From contig NZ_JAHXDI010000004.1 in NCBI RefSeq assembly GCF_023091865.1, positions 1-64,000 on the forward strand: a stretch of 64,000 bases of DNA, given 5' to 3'. The notes beneath the pieces are model-generated. The model was not told where the DNA came from. It worked only from the letters and a program-made list of their open reading frames with translations, and searched no databases. Shown here one piece after another: positions 19,165 through 31,077 of this stretch; position 1 is the first letter of the stretch; every line of letters starts with the position of its first letter. Position numbers and translations under genes: made by a program. Source of the stretch: Chromohalobacter moromii. GTDB taxonomy: Bacteria > Pseudomonadota > Gammaproteobacteria > Pseudomonadales > Halomonadaceae.

Positions 19165-19641
19165 CTATTCTTCGCCGCGCAAGCGCTGGTGCAGATACAA
19201 CATGACCTGCACTTCGTGATCGGCGCGCATGGGCTCGAGCCCGAGATCGCCGAACAGTTCGCCGCGGGCGCGCGTCCACTCCCCGGGGCCGAGGTCGGGG
19301 TAGAGCGTTTCCGCCGGCGCCAGCTCGACGAAAGGCGTCACCGCGAAGTCCTCGAACAGGCGTGACAGTGCGGCTTCGTCATCGCCGATTCCGGCCGTAT
19401 AGAGCGTCACGTTGAAGTGATCGGCCTCCAACTCGCGCAATACGTCCAGGGGGCTGAGGCCCAGGCTGCGCAGCTCGTCCAGGCTGTAATCGCCGAGTTT
19501 GAGGAGATCCTCGTCGAGCCAGTCGTCGTCGGGTTGAATCAGCGCATGCTTGATCTGGCCATCGGGCAGGGCCCAGGAAATGGCGACGGGAAGCGCGTCC
19601 TCGTCGCCGGTTTCGATGGTGATGAAACCGGGAAAGTCCAT
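19165..19641 (-). CDS. Conserved hypothetical, exonuclease-like fold suspected
   Basis: 158-residue acidic soluble protein whose ATG lies two bases before the end of tatD, so the two are cotranscribed. The opening FITIETGDEDALPVAISWALPDG and the ending RADHEVQVMLYLHQRL resemble the first and last motifs of DEDD-type 3'-5' exonucleases, but the catalytic carboxylates are mostly missing (ITIET instead of a D-x-E motif). This would make it an inactive or highly divergent member. That resemblance is weak and by eye only; otherwise unknown. Confidence 0.65.
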   Translation of the reverse strand: MDFPGFITIETGDEDALPVAISWALPDGQIKHALIQPDDDWLDEDLLKLGDYSLDELRSLGLSPLDVLRELEADHFNVTLYTAGIGDDEAALSRLFEDFAVTPFVELAPAETLYPDLGPGEWTRARGELFGDLGLEPMRADHEVQVMLYLHQRLRGEE

Positions 19642-19642
19642 G

Positions 19643-20491
19643 TCATTGCTCCTCGTCGAGTTGAAAGAATCGGCGCGCCGTGGCTGTCGTCGCGGCGGCC
19701 AGTGTCGTCTCGCTTTCACCGCGCCAATGGGCGATCTCGCGGACGATCCAGGGCAGCAGCGCCGGTTCGTGGCGGCGTCCCTTGAGCTTGGCCGGCAGGT
19801 TGCGCGGCAACAAGTACGGGCAATCGGTTTCGACCATCAAGCGCTCGGCGGGAATGTCGCCGACAACCTCGCGCAGGTGATGGCCGCGACGCTCATCGCA
19901 CAGCCAGCCAGTCAGGCCGATATGCAGATCGAGATCCAGGTAGCCATGCAGGGTCTCGCGATCGGCGGTGAAACAATGCACCACGGCATCGCCGATATCG
20001 TCGCGCCAGTGACGCAGGATCTCGCGCATCCGCGGGCCGGCGTCACGCTCATGCAGAAACAGCGGCAGGCCGCTTTCGGCTGCTAGGCCGAGCTGGGCTT
20101 CGAGGGCGTGTTCTTGCTCGGCGGGGGTGGAAAAGTTGCGATTGAAATCCAGTCCGCATTCGCCCACGGCGACGACCTTGGTATCGGTATGCAACGCACG
20201 CATGGCGCTCTCCAGCGTGGCATCCCAGTGGCTCGCCATATGCGGGTGCAATCCCGCCGTGGCGTAGAGGCCGTCGTGGCGATGCGCGAGAGCGGTGGCT
20301 TGCTCACTGTGCGCCAAGTCGGTGCCGGTCAGGATCAGGGTCGTTACTCGGGCCGCCTGGGCGCGCGCGAGTACGGCGTCGAGATCCTTGGCGAAGCTTT
20401 CGTGCGTCAGGTTCGCGCCGATGTCGACCAGGGGCGCGGGCGACGTCATGCGCAGCGCGTCAGGTAGCGGATTGGCGTCGTCGTGTGTCAC
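19643..20491 (-). CDS. tatD: TatD-family metal-dependent DNase
   Basis: 282-residue TIM-barrel hydrolase of the TatD family (3'-5' DNase/RNase in E. coli). Metal-binding positions are visible: DIGANLTH at the N-terminus, GECGLDFNRN, FLHERDA, VHCFTADRE and VETDCPYLLPR. A GTG at 20491 with GGAG about 9 bases upstream is preferred; an ATG at 20449 (MTSPAPLVDIGAN) is the alternative and corresponds better to family length. The hypothetical gene at 19165-19641 follows immediately. Confidence 0.9.
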   Translation of the reverse strand: MTHDDANPLPDALRMTSPAPLVDIGANLTHESFAKDLDAVLARAQAARVTTLILTGTDLAHSEQATALAHRHDGLYATAGLHPHMASHWDATLESAMRALHTDTKVVAVGECGLDFNRNFSTPAEQEHALEAQLGLAAESGLPLFLHERDAGPRMREILRHWRDDIGDAVVHCFTADRETLHGYLDLDLHIGLTGWLCDERRGHHLREVVGDIPAERLMVETDCPYLLPRNLPAKLKGRRHEPALLPWIVREIAHWRGESETTLAAATTATARRFFQLDEEQ

Positions 20492-20611
20492 GGAAGATCT
20501 CTCCAGCCCAATGAGTCGCGAAAACCCACCATTCTACCCCCGGACCTAGGAGGCGACCATGCGTTACACTAGCGTCTTTACTCCGAATGTCTGTCAACGA
20601 GGTGGTTACGC

Positions 20612-22561
20612 GTGACGCTGTTACGTCTGGAACAGTTGCAATTGGCTTATGGCACCCAGGTTCTGCTGGATAACGCCGAGCTGACGCTGGAAAAAGGGGA
20701 ACGCTTGGCGCTGGTGGGGCGCAACGGCACGGGCAAATCGACGCTCCTCAAGTTGATTTCCGGTGAGACGTTGCCCGATGGAGGTCACATCTGGCGTGCA
20801 CCGGGGTTGAAGGTGGGCGTGCTGGCGCAGGAGCTGCCGGATGCCAGCGGTAACACCATTTTCGATGTCGTCGCTCAGGGCCTCCCCGAAGCGGGCGCCT
20901 TGCTGAGTGCCTATCACCACCTGGTGATGAGCGATTCGCCCGACATGGACGAGCTCGAGCGGCTGCAAACCCAGCTCGAATCGGTAGATGGTTGGTCGTT
21001 TCATCAACGCATCGACACCATTCTCTCGCGTCTGGGGCTGCCGGAAGATACCGAAATGGCAAGCCTCTCCGGGGGATGGCGGCGGCGTGTGGCGCTAGCG
21101 CGTGCTCTGGTGGCCGACCCGGATGTACTGCTGCTCGACGAGCCCACCAACCATCTCGACCTGGATACCATTGGCTGGCTGGAAGAACAGTTGCTTGCCT
21201 TCAATGGCTCGGTGCTGTTCATCACCCACGACAGGGCCTTCCTGTCGCGGCTGGCGACCAACATCCTCGAGCTCGACCGGGGCCTGCTGGGGCGTTATCC
21301 CGGTAACTACGCGGCGTATCAGGAGCAAAAGCAGCACGAGCTCGAGGTCGAAGCGCGCGAGCGCGCCGAGTTCGACAAGAAACTCGCCAAGGAAGAAGCC
21401 TGGATTCGTCAGGGCATCAAGGCCCGCCGCACACGCAACGAGGGTCGAGTGCGGGCGCTCGAGAAGATGCGTGGCGAGCGTGCCGAGCGCCGCGAGCGCG
21501 TGGGCCGTGCGCAGCTCAGCGTCGATAGCGGTGAGCGTACCGGCAAGCGCGTCGTCGAACTTACCGATGTCAGCCAGCGTTTCGGCGACGATTGGGTCGT
21601 GCGCGATCTGTCCCTGGAAATTCAGCGTGGCGATCGTATCGGCTTCATCGGCCGTAACGGTGCCGGCAAGACCACGTTGCTGAAGATCCTGCTGGGAGAG
21701 CTCGAGCCCAGCGAAGGGAAGGTGCGGATGGGCACCAACCTCAGCGTGGCCTACTTCGATCAACTGCGCGCCGGGCTCGAACTCGAGAAGACGGTCTACG
21801 ACAACGTGGCCCAGGGCAGCGATCGCGTGGAAGTGGGAGGCAAGGACAGGCACGTCATGAGCTATCTGCAAGACTTCCTGTTCTCGCCGGACCGCGTGCG
21901 TCAGCCGGTCAAGGCGCTCTCGGGTGGGGAGTCGAACCGCCTGCTGCTGGCCAAGCTGTTCACCCAGCCGGCCAACGTTTTGGTGCTCGACGAGCCGACC
22001 AACGACCTGGACGTCGAGACGCTCGAACTGCTCGAGGAACTGCTGCTGGATTTCGACGGCACGTTGCTGCTGGTCTCGCACGACCGCGCCTTCATGGACA
22101 ACGTGGTGACCAGCGTGCTGGCCTTCGAGGGCGAGGGTCGCGTTCAAGAGTATGTCGGCGGGTACAGCGATTGGGTGCGGCAGGGCGGCAAGTTGCCCCC
22201 GGCGCCGGGCGAGTTCGGCAATGCGGCGAACGTGCTGCCGGCCCGCGAGGCCGAGCCCTCGACGCCCGAACCCACCGGTCCTGAAACGGGCAAGAGCGAG
22301 ACCTCAACGGCCTCGGCCACGTCCAAGCGGGTCAAGCTTTCCTACAAGTTGCAGCGTGAGCTGGATCAATTGCCGGCGACCATCGAGACGCTGGAAGCCG
22401 ACATCGCCGACTTCGAGGCGGAAGTGGGCGCTCCTGAGTTCTACCAGCAAGACGCCGAGACAGTTACTCAGCGCCTGGAGGCGCTGGAGGCGAAGCAAGC
22501 CGAACTGGATGAGGCGATGTCGCGCTGGATGGAACTGGAAGCCATGGCCGAGGGCGAGTAA
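20612..22561 (+). CDS. uup: ABC-F ATPase Uup
   Basis: 649-residue soluble tandem ATPase without membrane segments. The first ABC domain has Walker A GRNGTGKST and signature LSGGWRRR; the second has GRNGAGKTT and LSGGESNR; both Walker B motifs read LLDEPTN or VLDEPTN. The linker between the domains is charged, and the C-terminus (about 570-649) forms the Uup-type coiled coil after a Pro/Thr/Ser-rich tether. Uup acts on ribosomes and affects transposon excision. GTG start at 20612. Confidence 0.92.
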   Translation: MTLLRLEQLQLAYGTQVLLDNAELTLEKGERLALVGRNGTGKSTLLKLISGETLPDGGHIWRAPGLKVGVLAQELPDASGNTIFDVVAQGLPEAGALLSAYHHLVMSDSPDMDELERLQTQLESVDGWSFHQRIDTILSRLGLPEDTEMASLSGGWRRRVALARALVADPDVLLLDEPTNHLDLDTIGWLEEQLLAFNGSVLFITHDRAFLSRLATNILELDRGLLGRYPGNYAAYQEQKQHELEVEARERAEFDKKLAKEEAWIRQGIKARRTRNEGRVRALEKMRGERAERRERVGRAQLSVDSGERTGKRVVELTDVSQRFGDDWVVRDLSLEIQRGDRIGFIGRNGAGKTTLLKILLGELEPSEGKVRMGTNLSVAYFDQLRAGLELEKTVYDNVAQGSDRVEVGGKDRHVMSYLQDFLFSPDRVRQPVKALSGGESNRLLLAKLFTQPANVLVLDEPTNDLDVETLELLEELLLDFDGTLLLVSHDRAFMDNVVTSVLAFEGEGRVQEYVGGYSDWVRQGGKLPPAPGEFGNAANVLPAREAEPSTPEPTGPETGKSETSTASATSKRVKLSYKLQRELDQLPATIETLEADIADFEAEVGAPEFYQQDAETVTQRLEALEAKQAELDEAMSRWMELEAMAEGE

Positions 22562-22614
22562 GGGCCGAGAGAAAGACGGTGGCCGAGGAAACGTAGGTGG
22601 CCGAGGAAAAGTAG
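22561..22614. repeat. Three 18-bp tandem repeats behind uup
   Basis: Three consecutive 18-base units of the form GTGGCCGAGGAAACGTAG (22561-22578 divergent, 22579-22596, 22597-22614). They lie directly after the uup stop codon and before a strong terminator. Confidence 0.75.
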
Positions 22615-22622
22615 ATGGCGTC

Positions 22623-22651
22623 GCGCCGGGCACCTTGATCGTGCCCGGCGC
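22623..22651. terminator. Terminator hairpin between uup and the Usp gene
   Basis: Perfect 11-bp stem (GCGCCGGGCAC / GTGCCCGGCGC) with a 7-base loop between two convergent genes, probably acting in both directions. There is no T tract. Confidence 0.65.
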
Positions 22652-22657
22652 ATCCGG

Positions 22658-23113
22658 TCATTCGTCGACTTCCCCGTCTTGCCCCACGCGCACCGCGAGT
22701 ACGTCGCATTGCGCGCCGTGTAGCACGCCGGTGGAGGTCGAGCCGAGCAGCAAGGCGAAGCCGTGGCGTCCGTGTGAACCCACGACGATCAAGTCGACAC
22801 CGTGCTCGGCGGCGAAACGATGGATCTCGGTGTCTGGCATGCCGACCACGACGTACTGGTTGTCCGCCGAGATCCCGTGAGGATCGGCGATTTCCGCGAG
22901 CCGCTGTTTGGCATGATCGTCGAGCTGGTCCTGAATGCTGGTCAAATCCATGGGGATATCGCCGCCATAGGCGAACCCCAGTGGTTCGAGCGTATGCATG
23001 ATCGACAGCTTGGCTTGGTTACGTTCTGCGATGGGAATCGCACGCTCGAGTACCTTACGGGAATCCTTGGTCAGGTCGACGGCGACTAAAACGTGTGTGT
23101 ACTCGTTACTCAT
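22658..23113 (-). CDS. Universal stress protein (UspA family)
   Basis: 151-residue single-domain Usp. It has the N-terminal HVLVAVDLTKDS strand and the ATP-binding signature GSHGRHGFALLLGSTS (G-2x-G-9x-G-S/T type), so it is likely an ATP-binding UspA-like protein of the cytoplasm. The gene ends at a shared terminator with uup. Confidence 0.9.
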   Translation of the reverse strand: MSNEYTHVLVAVDLTKDSRKVLERAIPIAERNQAKLSIMHTLEPLGFAYGGDIPMDLTSIQDQLDDHAKQRLAEIADPHGISADNQYVVVGMPDTEIHRFAAEHGVDLIVVGSHGRHGFALLLGSTSTGVLHGAQCDVLAVRVGQDGEVDE

Positions 23114-23209
23114 GGGGCATCTCCCACCTTGTCGATGAACACGTCCACTTTAGGCGTGCCGAATCGACGAGACAATGCTTTAGATCAATCAGCGCCTACG
23201 GAGGCAGGC

Positions 23210-23710
23210 TTGGAGATCTTTCTATTCTTGGGGCTGGCGGTATTTCTCATTCTTTCGCCCGCTTTGTGGCTCAGGCCTGGGCTTCATGAAAAGCGCCGCA
23301 GCGCGTTGCGGGTGGCGGCGCGCGAATCGGGTGCGGCGATCCGCGCCGACAAGCCGCCGCTGCAAGCGGTGGAGGGCTTGGTGGGGTATCGCTGGCGTTA
23401 TCCGCAAGCCGCGCCGGGGAGTGACTTCACGCTGGTACGCGACGACCACGCGAGTGATCGGTTGCAAGAAGCCATGGCGGGATGGCGTTGGCGTCAGGCA
23501 CCGTTGCCACCGTTGAGCGAAGATAATGATCGCCGCTTGAAAGAGGTACTGCTTGCTTTGCCCGAAGACGCGCTAGTCGTGGAATCGGGGCCGCAAGGCT
23601 TGACGCTGTGGTGGGAAGAATCTCGCGAGGCTAAGGCATTCGAGCCAGCACTGCGTGCATTGGTCGATCTCGTCGGCCAATTGGGGGGAAGCGGCCGCCA
23701 TCGCAAATAG
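23210..23710 (+). CDS. Membrane-anchored conserved hypothetical
   Basis: About 166 residues with one N-terminal membrane anchor (EIFLFLGLAVFLILSPALWL) followed by a basic stop-transfer segment and a cytoplasmic domain with GYRWRYP and ALVVESGPQGLTLWW. I do not recognise a named family. The start is taken as TTG at 23210 because GGAGG lies 5 bases upstream. A longer frame from 23093 would overlap the divergent Usp start and has no similarity to a leader. Confidence 0.6.
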   Translation: MEIFLFLGLAVFLILSPALWLRPGLHEKRRSALRVAARESGAAIRADKPPLQAVEGLVGYRWRYPQAAPGSDFTLVRDDHASDRLQEAMAGWRWRQAPLPPLSEDNDRRLKEVLLALPEDALVVESGPQGLTLWWEESREAKAFEPALRALVDLVGQLGGSGRHRK

Positions 23711-23784
23711 CATTGCCGACAAGGAGGTCGGTCAGCGAGTACCGCCGCACAAACGAGTACTGCACAGAATAAGTATCACCTCGC

Positions 23785-23818
23785 ATGAGCGCCGCGTGAT
23801 GAGCCACGCGGCGCTCAT
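23785..23818. terminator. Strong bidirectional hairpin
   Basis: Perfect 14-bp stem ATGAGCGCCGCGTG / CACGCGGCGCTCAT with a 6-base loop. It lies between the hypothetical at 23210-23710 and the convergent MarR gene. Confidence 0.7.
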
Positions 23819-23837
23819 GACGACATCAAGCGAGCGC

Positions 23838-24284
23838 TCACTCCTCGCAAGACGAGCGTGATAGCAGCCGCTGCCCGTTTTGCTCGATGCGCGTCAGTAT
23901 CGCGTCCAACTGATCGACGTCGTCGTCGCTCAACCCTTCGATCATTTCGACACGCGCTTGCTCGACGACGGTCTCGATTTTCTTGAGCAGTGGCGTCGCC
24001 TTGTCGGTGAGGTAGACGCGCTTGGTGCGGCGGTCCTCATCGCTCGGGCGGCGCTCGATGAGCCCCTGCTCGGTTAGTTGATCGAGTGTCCTGACCAAGG
24101 ACGGAGCTTCCACGCCGATGGAGCGAGCCAGGTCGCATTGCGGCTGGCCATCACCCATTTTCGACAGGTGGTAGAGCGTCACCCAACGTGTCTGCGTCAG
24201 CTCCAGAGGAGCCAGGCGTTCGTCGAGGATGGCGCGCCATAGGCGTGGTACGCGCGACAGTTTGAGTCCGATATCCTGATGCAT
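23838..24284 (-). CDS. MarR/SlyA-family transcriptional regulator
   Basis: 148-residue winged-helix repressor. The recognition region reads DLARSIGVEAPSLVRTLDQLTEQGLIERR and the wing DEDRRTKRVYLTDKA, both typical of SlyA/MarR. An inverted repeat GTTAGG-AA-CCTAAC immediately upstream closely resembles the SlyA box and suggests autorepression. Effector and other targets are unknown. Confidence 0.88.
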   Translation of the reverse strand: MHQDIGLKLSRVPRLWRAILDERLAPLELTQTRWVTLYHLSKMGDGQPQCDLARSIGVEAPSLVRTLDQLTEQGLIERRPSDEDRRTKRVYLTDKATPLLKKIETVVEQARVEMIEGLSDDDVDQLDAILTRIEQNGQRLLSRSSCEE

Positions 24285-24297
24285 GGGCCTTGTATTG

Positions 24298-24311
24298 GTT
24301 AGGAACCTAAC
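24298..24311. promoter_or_regulatory. SlyA/MarR-like operator
   Basis: GTTAGG AA CCTAAC, a 6-bp inverted repeat 14 bases in front of the MarR gene start. The core TTAGNAANCTAA matches the known SlyA consensus form (TTAGCAAGCTAA) with the central G and C exchanged. Confidence 0.6.
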
Positions 24312-24363
24312 GGGATTGTCCCGAGTGCGACGTGCTATTGCAAGTCACACTATCGTCGACCTT

Positions 24364-25494
24364 TCATTCATCGTCTTGGTCCGAACCGGCGACCAAGTGA
24401 CGGATGTTCCAGCCAGGCAATCCCGGGGGTGAATGGATGTCGCCATCGGCATGCGTGGCCTTCGAGGCGTCTTCGTCGACACGAAAACGCAGTGTGCCGA
24501 TCCGCTGGTCGGTGGCCGTCATCACATCGATCTGCCAGTTCCCTTGCGATGCCGAGGGGAAGTTCTGCTTGTGCGTCCAGGCGCGGTAGCCCTGCTCGCG
24601 TCCCCCGCGGATGACCAACGGTATGCGATCGACCACTTCGCCATTGTGCCGCCACACGTGATAGATCTTCTCGCGTAGGCCACGTGGCGCGCGAATTGCG
24701 GTGTAAGCGTACAAGCCTTGCCCCGAGAGTGTCGATGGGGTCAGCACGCTTTCGCCGCGCGGCTCGCGGGCCCCGACATCGAAGCTCGGCGAGAGGGCGT
24801 TGCCAGAGAGCCACAGCGTAGCCGGCGGAATCCATAACCGTCCTATCCAGGCCGCCGAGGCCAGCACCACGATCAGCCCGATCATCGCCAGCCAGCGCCA
24901 GAGACCTTGAGGCTGCATCAGGTTGATCAGGCTGGGCACGCTGAAAATCGCCATGGCGACGATCGCCAGTATCAGGCTCTGCCCGGTGGTCAGATGCAGC
25001 ATGATCGGCAATGTCACCAGCACCACCACGAACACACACAATGCGTGGAACATGAAGTACAGCCAACGATGGCGTTGCGCGAGGCCGAAATACAAGGGGT
25101 CGAGAATCGCCAGTAGGCCACAGCCGATCAGCAGCAACGTGAAGATGGCTTGGCCGCTTGCCCATACCGTGGTGGCCAGAAAGAAGGGCAGCGTGAAGAA
25201 CAACGTCTCCTGGTGAATGAGCTGCGCGATGAAGGTCGTCACCATGCGAGGCAGGCCGGGTTGGCCGCGAAAGTTGAGCAACCGGGTCAAGAGACTTTCG
25301 GCCAGCAGCAGGCACCAGGCGAACAGCAGCCCCAGGGCCAGCACTGCGCCCAGCCATTGCTGGCGATTGACCAAGAAAAACCCCAGCAAGCCGATGACGA
25401 AGGCGGTGGGCGGCCACAACCAGGCATAGCGTTTGAGCTTTTCGACAAGCGGCGTGATGCGAGCGAGCAGTGTCGCGCTAGCGGGTAAGGGCAT
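24364..25494 (-). CDS. DUF5924/DUF2914 membrane protein
   Basis: 376 residues with about seven or eight membrane helices in the first 240 residues and a soluble C-terminal domain. The C-terminal part (IYHVWRHNGEVVDRIPLVIRGG, RAWTHKQNF, GNWQIDVMTATDQRIGTLRF) matches my memory of DUF2914; the membrane part is of DUF5924 type. Function unknown. The ATG at 25494 is preferred; upstream in-frame sequence is charged and unlike a leader. Confidence 0.75.
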   Translation of the reverse strand: MPLPASATLLARITPLVEKLKRYAWLWPPTAFVIGLLGFFLVNRQQWLGAVLALGLLFAWCLLLAESLLTRLLNFRGQPGLPRMVTTFIAQLIHQETLFFTLPFFLATTVWASGQAIFTLLLIGCGLLAILDPLYFGLAQRHRWLYFMFHALCVFVVVLVTLPIMLHLTTGQSLILAIVAMAIFSVPSLINLMQPQGLWRWLAMIGLIVVLASAAWIGRLWIPPATLWLSGNALSPSFDVGAREPRGESVLTPSTLSGQGLYAYTAIRAPRGLREKIYHVWRHNGEVVDRIPLVIRGGREQGYRAWTHKQNFPSASQGNWQIDVMTATDQRIGTLRFRVDEDASKATHADGDIHSPPGLPGWNIRHLVAGSDQDDE

Positions 25495-25717
25495 GAGGCG
25501 TATGTATGTTCCGATGCAGCGTTTAATAAAAAGGGCGCGCGTAAAAAAAGCGACGCGATGGTTGGCGGATCGCAAAGATGCCTATCCTATCAGGAGTCCA
25601 TCGCGACCGGGAGTTGTCTCGTCGGATGTGTCTCGATAAGACGTGTTTCAACGCGACCATTCGCTAATGGCGGAAGACTTGACGCCACCGCTTGGCTGGC
25701 GCAAGCTGATCTACATT

Positions 25718-25731
25718 CAAACGACTGTATG
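25718..25731. promoter_or_regulatory. Possible PsrA-type operator upstream of fadB
   Basis: CAAAC GACT GTATG, one mismatch from the PsrA consensus (C/G)AAAC-N2-4-GTTT(G/C), lies about 90 bases before fadB and within a longer dyad TTCA...TGAA (25716-25733). PsrA represses fadBA in Pseudomonas. The match is short, so treat as tentative. Confidence 0.35.
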
Positions 25732-25822
25732 AAAGTGTGCGAGGAGCAGCGCCACGCCTGAGCTCGGCGCATGTCTCCTTCGTGAATCGTGAGGTCCAGG
25801 CTAACAGCAGGGAGAGCCCTGA

Positions 25823-29211
<3,389 letters not shown>

Positions 29212-29250
29212 CGCACTACTCGCATCTCGCCTGAAATACAGCGATAGCAA

Positions 29251-29280
29251 AGCGACACCCGCCTTGGGTGTCGCTTTTTT
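29251..29280 (+). terminator. Rho-independent terminator of fadBA
   Basis: Ten-bp perfect stem AGCGACACCC / GGGTGTCGCT with a 5-base loop followed by T5, 40 bases after the fadA stop codon. Confidence 0.9.
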
Positions 29281-29418
29281 ACGTGCATGCCGTTTCAAGC
29301 GGTAAATCTGATATTGCTGAGCAAAATACTGACTACACTGATAAAAACGTCGGGGCACATCGATCATGAAGCGCGCCGCGACGTGATGCGCATATCGGCG
29401 ATGGAGGAGGTGTTTTCT

Positions 29419-30021
29419 ATGCTCACGCATGTCTGGGGACTCTTGGTGCACCCGAACCGTGAATGGAAGCAGATCCACGACGAAAAGGAGACGATTACCC
29501 ACCTCTACAGTCACCACGTTCTGGAAATGGCATTGATCCCGGTGGTATGTGCATTCATTGGCACCACCCAGGTCGGCTGGGATTTCGGGGGTGGGCATAC
29601 CATTCAGCTCAACTATCTTGACGCCTTCTTCGCGGGTGTCGCCTTCTATGTGGCGATCCTGGTGGCGGTGGGCTTCATGGGCTCGGTGATCCACTGGATG
29701 GCGCAGCGTTATTCCAATCCCCCGAGTCGTCGACGCTGCATCATCTTCGCCGGGTATGTCGCCACGCCGATGTTCGTCGGTGGGGTCGTCGCGCTCTACC
29801 CATTGGTCTGGCTGTGCATGCTGGCGACCATCGTCGGGCTCTGTTACAGCGCCTATCTGCTGTATCTGGGGATTCCCAACTTCCTCGATATCAGCTCCGA
29901 AGAGGGCTTCATCGTCACCGGCTCGACACTGGGTATCGGTGTGCTGGTGCTCGAGGCGTTGCTCGCCGTGACAGTGCTGCTATGGGGCTACGGCGCCAAG
30001 TTACTGGGTATCGAGTTGTAA
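29419..30021 (+). CDS. Yip1-family inner-membrane protein
   Basis: 200 residues with about five membrane helices. The N-terminal amphipathic segment HVWGLLVHPNREWKQIHDE is typical of the bacterial Yip1-domain family. Function unknown. ATG at 29419 chosen because GGAGGAGG lies just upstream; a frame open from 29287 has no such support. Confidence 0.75.
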   Translation: MLTHVWGLLVHPNREWKQIHDEKETITHLYSHHVLEMALIPVVCAFIGTTQVGWDFGGGHTIQLNYLDAFFAGVAFYVAILVAVGFMGSVIHWMAQRYSNPPSRRRCIIFAGYVATPMFVGGVVALYPLVWLCMLATIVGLCYSAYLLYLGIPNFLDISSEEGFIVTGSTLGIGVLVLEALLAVTVLLWGYGAKLLGIEL

Positions 30022-30043
30022 TCTCTCCAATGAAGCAAACGAC

Positions 30044-30067
30044 AACGGCGCCTCGCGGGGCGCCGTT
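30044..30067. terminator. Hairpin between Yip1 gene and LysR gene
   Basis: Perfect 9-bp stem AACGGCGCC / GGCGCCGTT between two convergent genes. Confidence 0.6.
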
Positions 30068-30072
30068 GGCGT

Positions 30073-30957
30073 TCAGCCTTCTGCGGCCACGTATTCCAGC
30101 GACTCCAGCGAGTCGGTCGCGGTGACGATGTGCTCCAGCTCGTCGCAGAAGGCGACGAAGGCGTCGCTGGAGTGGCCGGGCGTGCGGTGCATTTCGATCT
30201 CGACGTGCCCGAGCGGCGGCAAACCTTCTTCCTCGCCGACGATGCGACAGCCCTCGGGGACGCTCCGCGGGGTCTTGACCGTGGCGGCCAGGCCGGCCTG
30301 AACCGGCAGGTTGATGCCGGTGGGGGAGCGGCTGGAGTAGCGCACGTCCCAGCGCCGCTCGGTGGGCCCCAGCGCGGCGAATGCATGGGCGCGGAAGATG
30401 CAGCCCTCGGGGTTCAGCGCCAGGGGCAGGGTCTCCCAGTCGTCGATGGCGCGATCCTCGGCTACCACCCACACCATGGGCTCACGGCCCAGCAGGCGGC
30501 CGGTCTGCGTGGGGCCATGGCGCACCACCAGCGCGACATCCAGCAGCCCCTCCTGGAAATCATGCACCAGCGAGCCGCTGATGCTGCAGTTCACCTCGAG
30601 GCGCACCTCGGGAAAGCGGGCGGCGAAACGCGGCAGCAGCTCGGGCAGGTAGGTGCTCGCCTGTTCCTCCGAGGTGCCCAGGCGGATAAGTTCGCCCTGG
30701 CGGTCCACCCCCATCACCCGGCGTGCCTCGTCCTGAAGCTTGAGCATGTGTCGCGCGTAGGGCAGCAAGCGCCCACCTGGCGGCGTCAGTACCACGCTGC
30801 GACTGGTGCGCTCGAAGAGTGACTCGCCCATCTGATCCTCGAGCCGCTTGATCTGCAGGCTGACGGCCGACTGCGTGCGATGCAGCACCTTGCCGGCGGC
30901 GCTGAAGCCCTCGCACTCGGCGACCGTGACGAAGGCACGGAGCAGGTCGGTATCCAT
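30073..30957 (-). CDS. LysR-family regulator of the adjacent oxygenase/DddP-like operon
   Basis: 294 residues. The N-terminal winged helix-turn-helix (about residues 3-60: AFVTVAECEGFSAAGKVLHRTQSAVSLQIKRLE) is followed by a two-lobed periplasmic-binding-protein-like effector domain. Divergent from the 31078 operon with 120 bases between them, the standard LysR arrangement for controlling the neighbour. The effector is unknown but probably a substrate or intermediate of that pathway. Confidence 0.9.
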   Translation of the reverse strand: MDTDLLRAFVTVAECEGFSAAGKVLHRTQSAVSLQIKRLEDQMGESLFERTSRSVVLTPPGGRLLPYARHMLKLQDEARRVMGVDRQGELIRLGTSEEQASTYLPELLPRFAARFPEVRLEVNCSISGSLVHDFQEGLLDVALVVRHGPTQTGRLLGREPMVWVVAEDRAIDDWETLPLALNPEGCIFRAHAFAALGPTERRWDVRYSSRSPTGINLPVQAGLAATVKTPRSVPEGCRIVGEEEGLPPLGHVEIEMHRTPGHSSDAFVAFCDELEHIVTATDSLESLEYVAAEG

Positions 30958-31077
30958 GATCTATGAGCCTTTGCAATCTTTTTGATCTTAACCATTCATT
31001 TCTATTATTAAACCCGGCTGACTACCCTGTCCATACGTTATTGGAAACGTCCTTGGAAAAGTCAGGAGCAGATCCGC

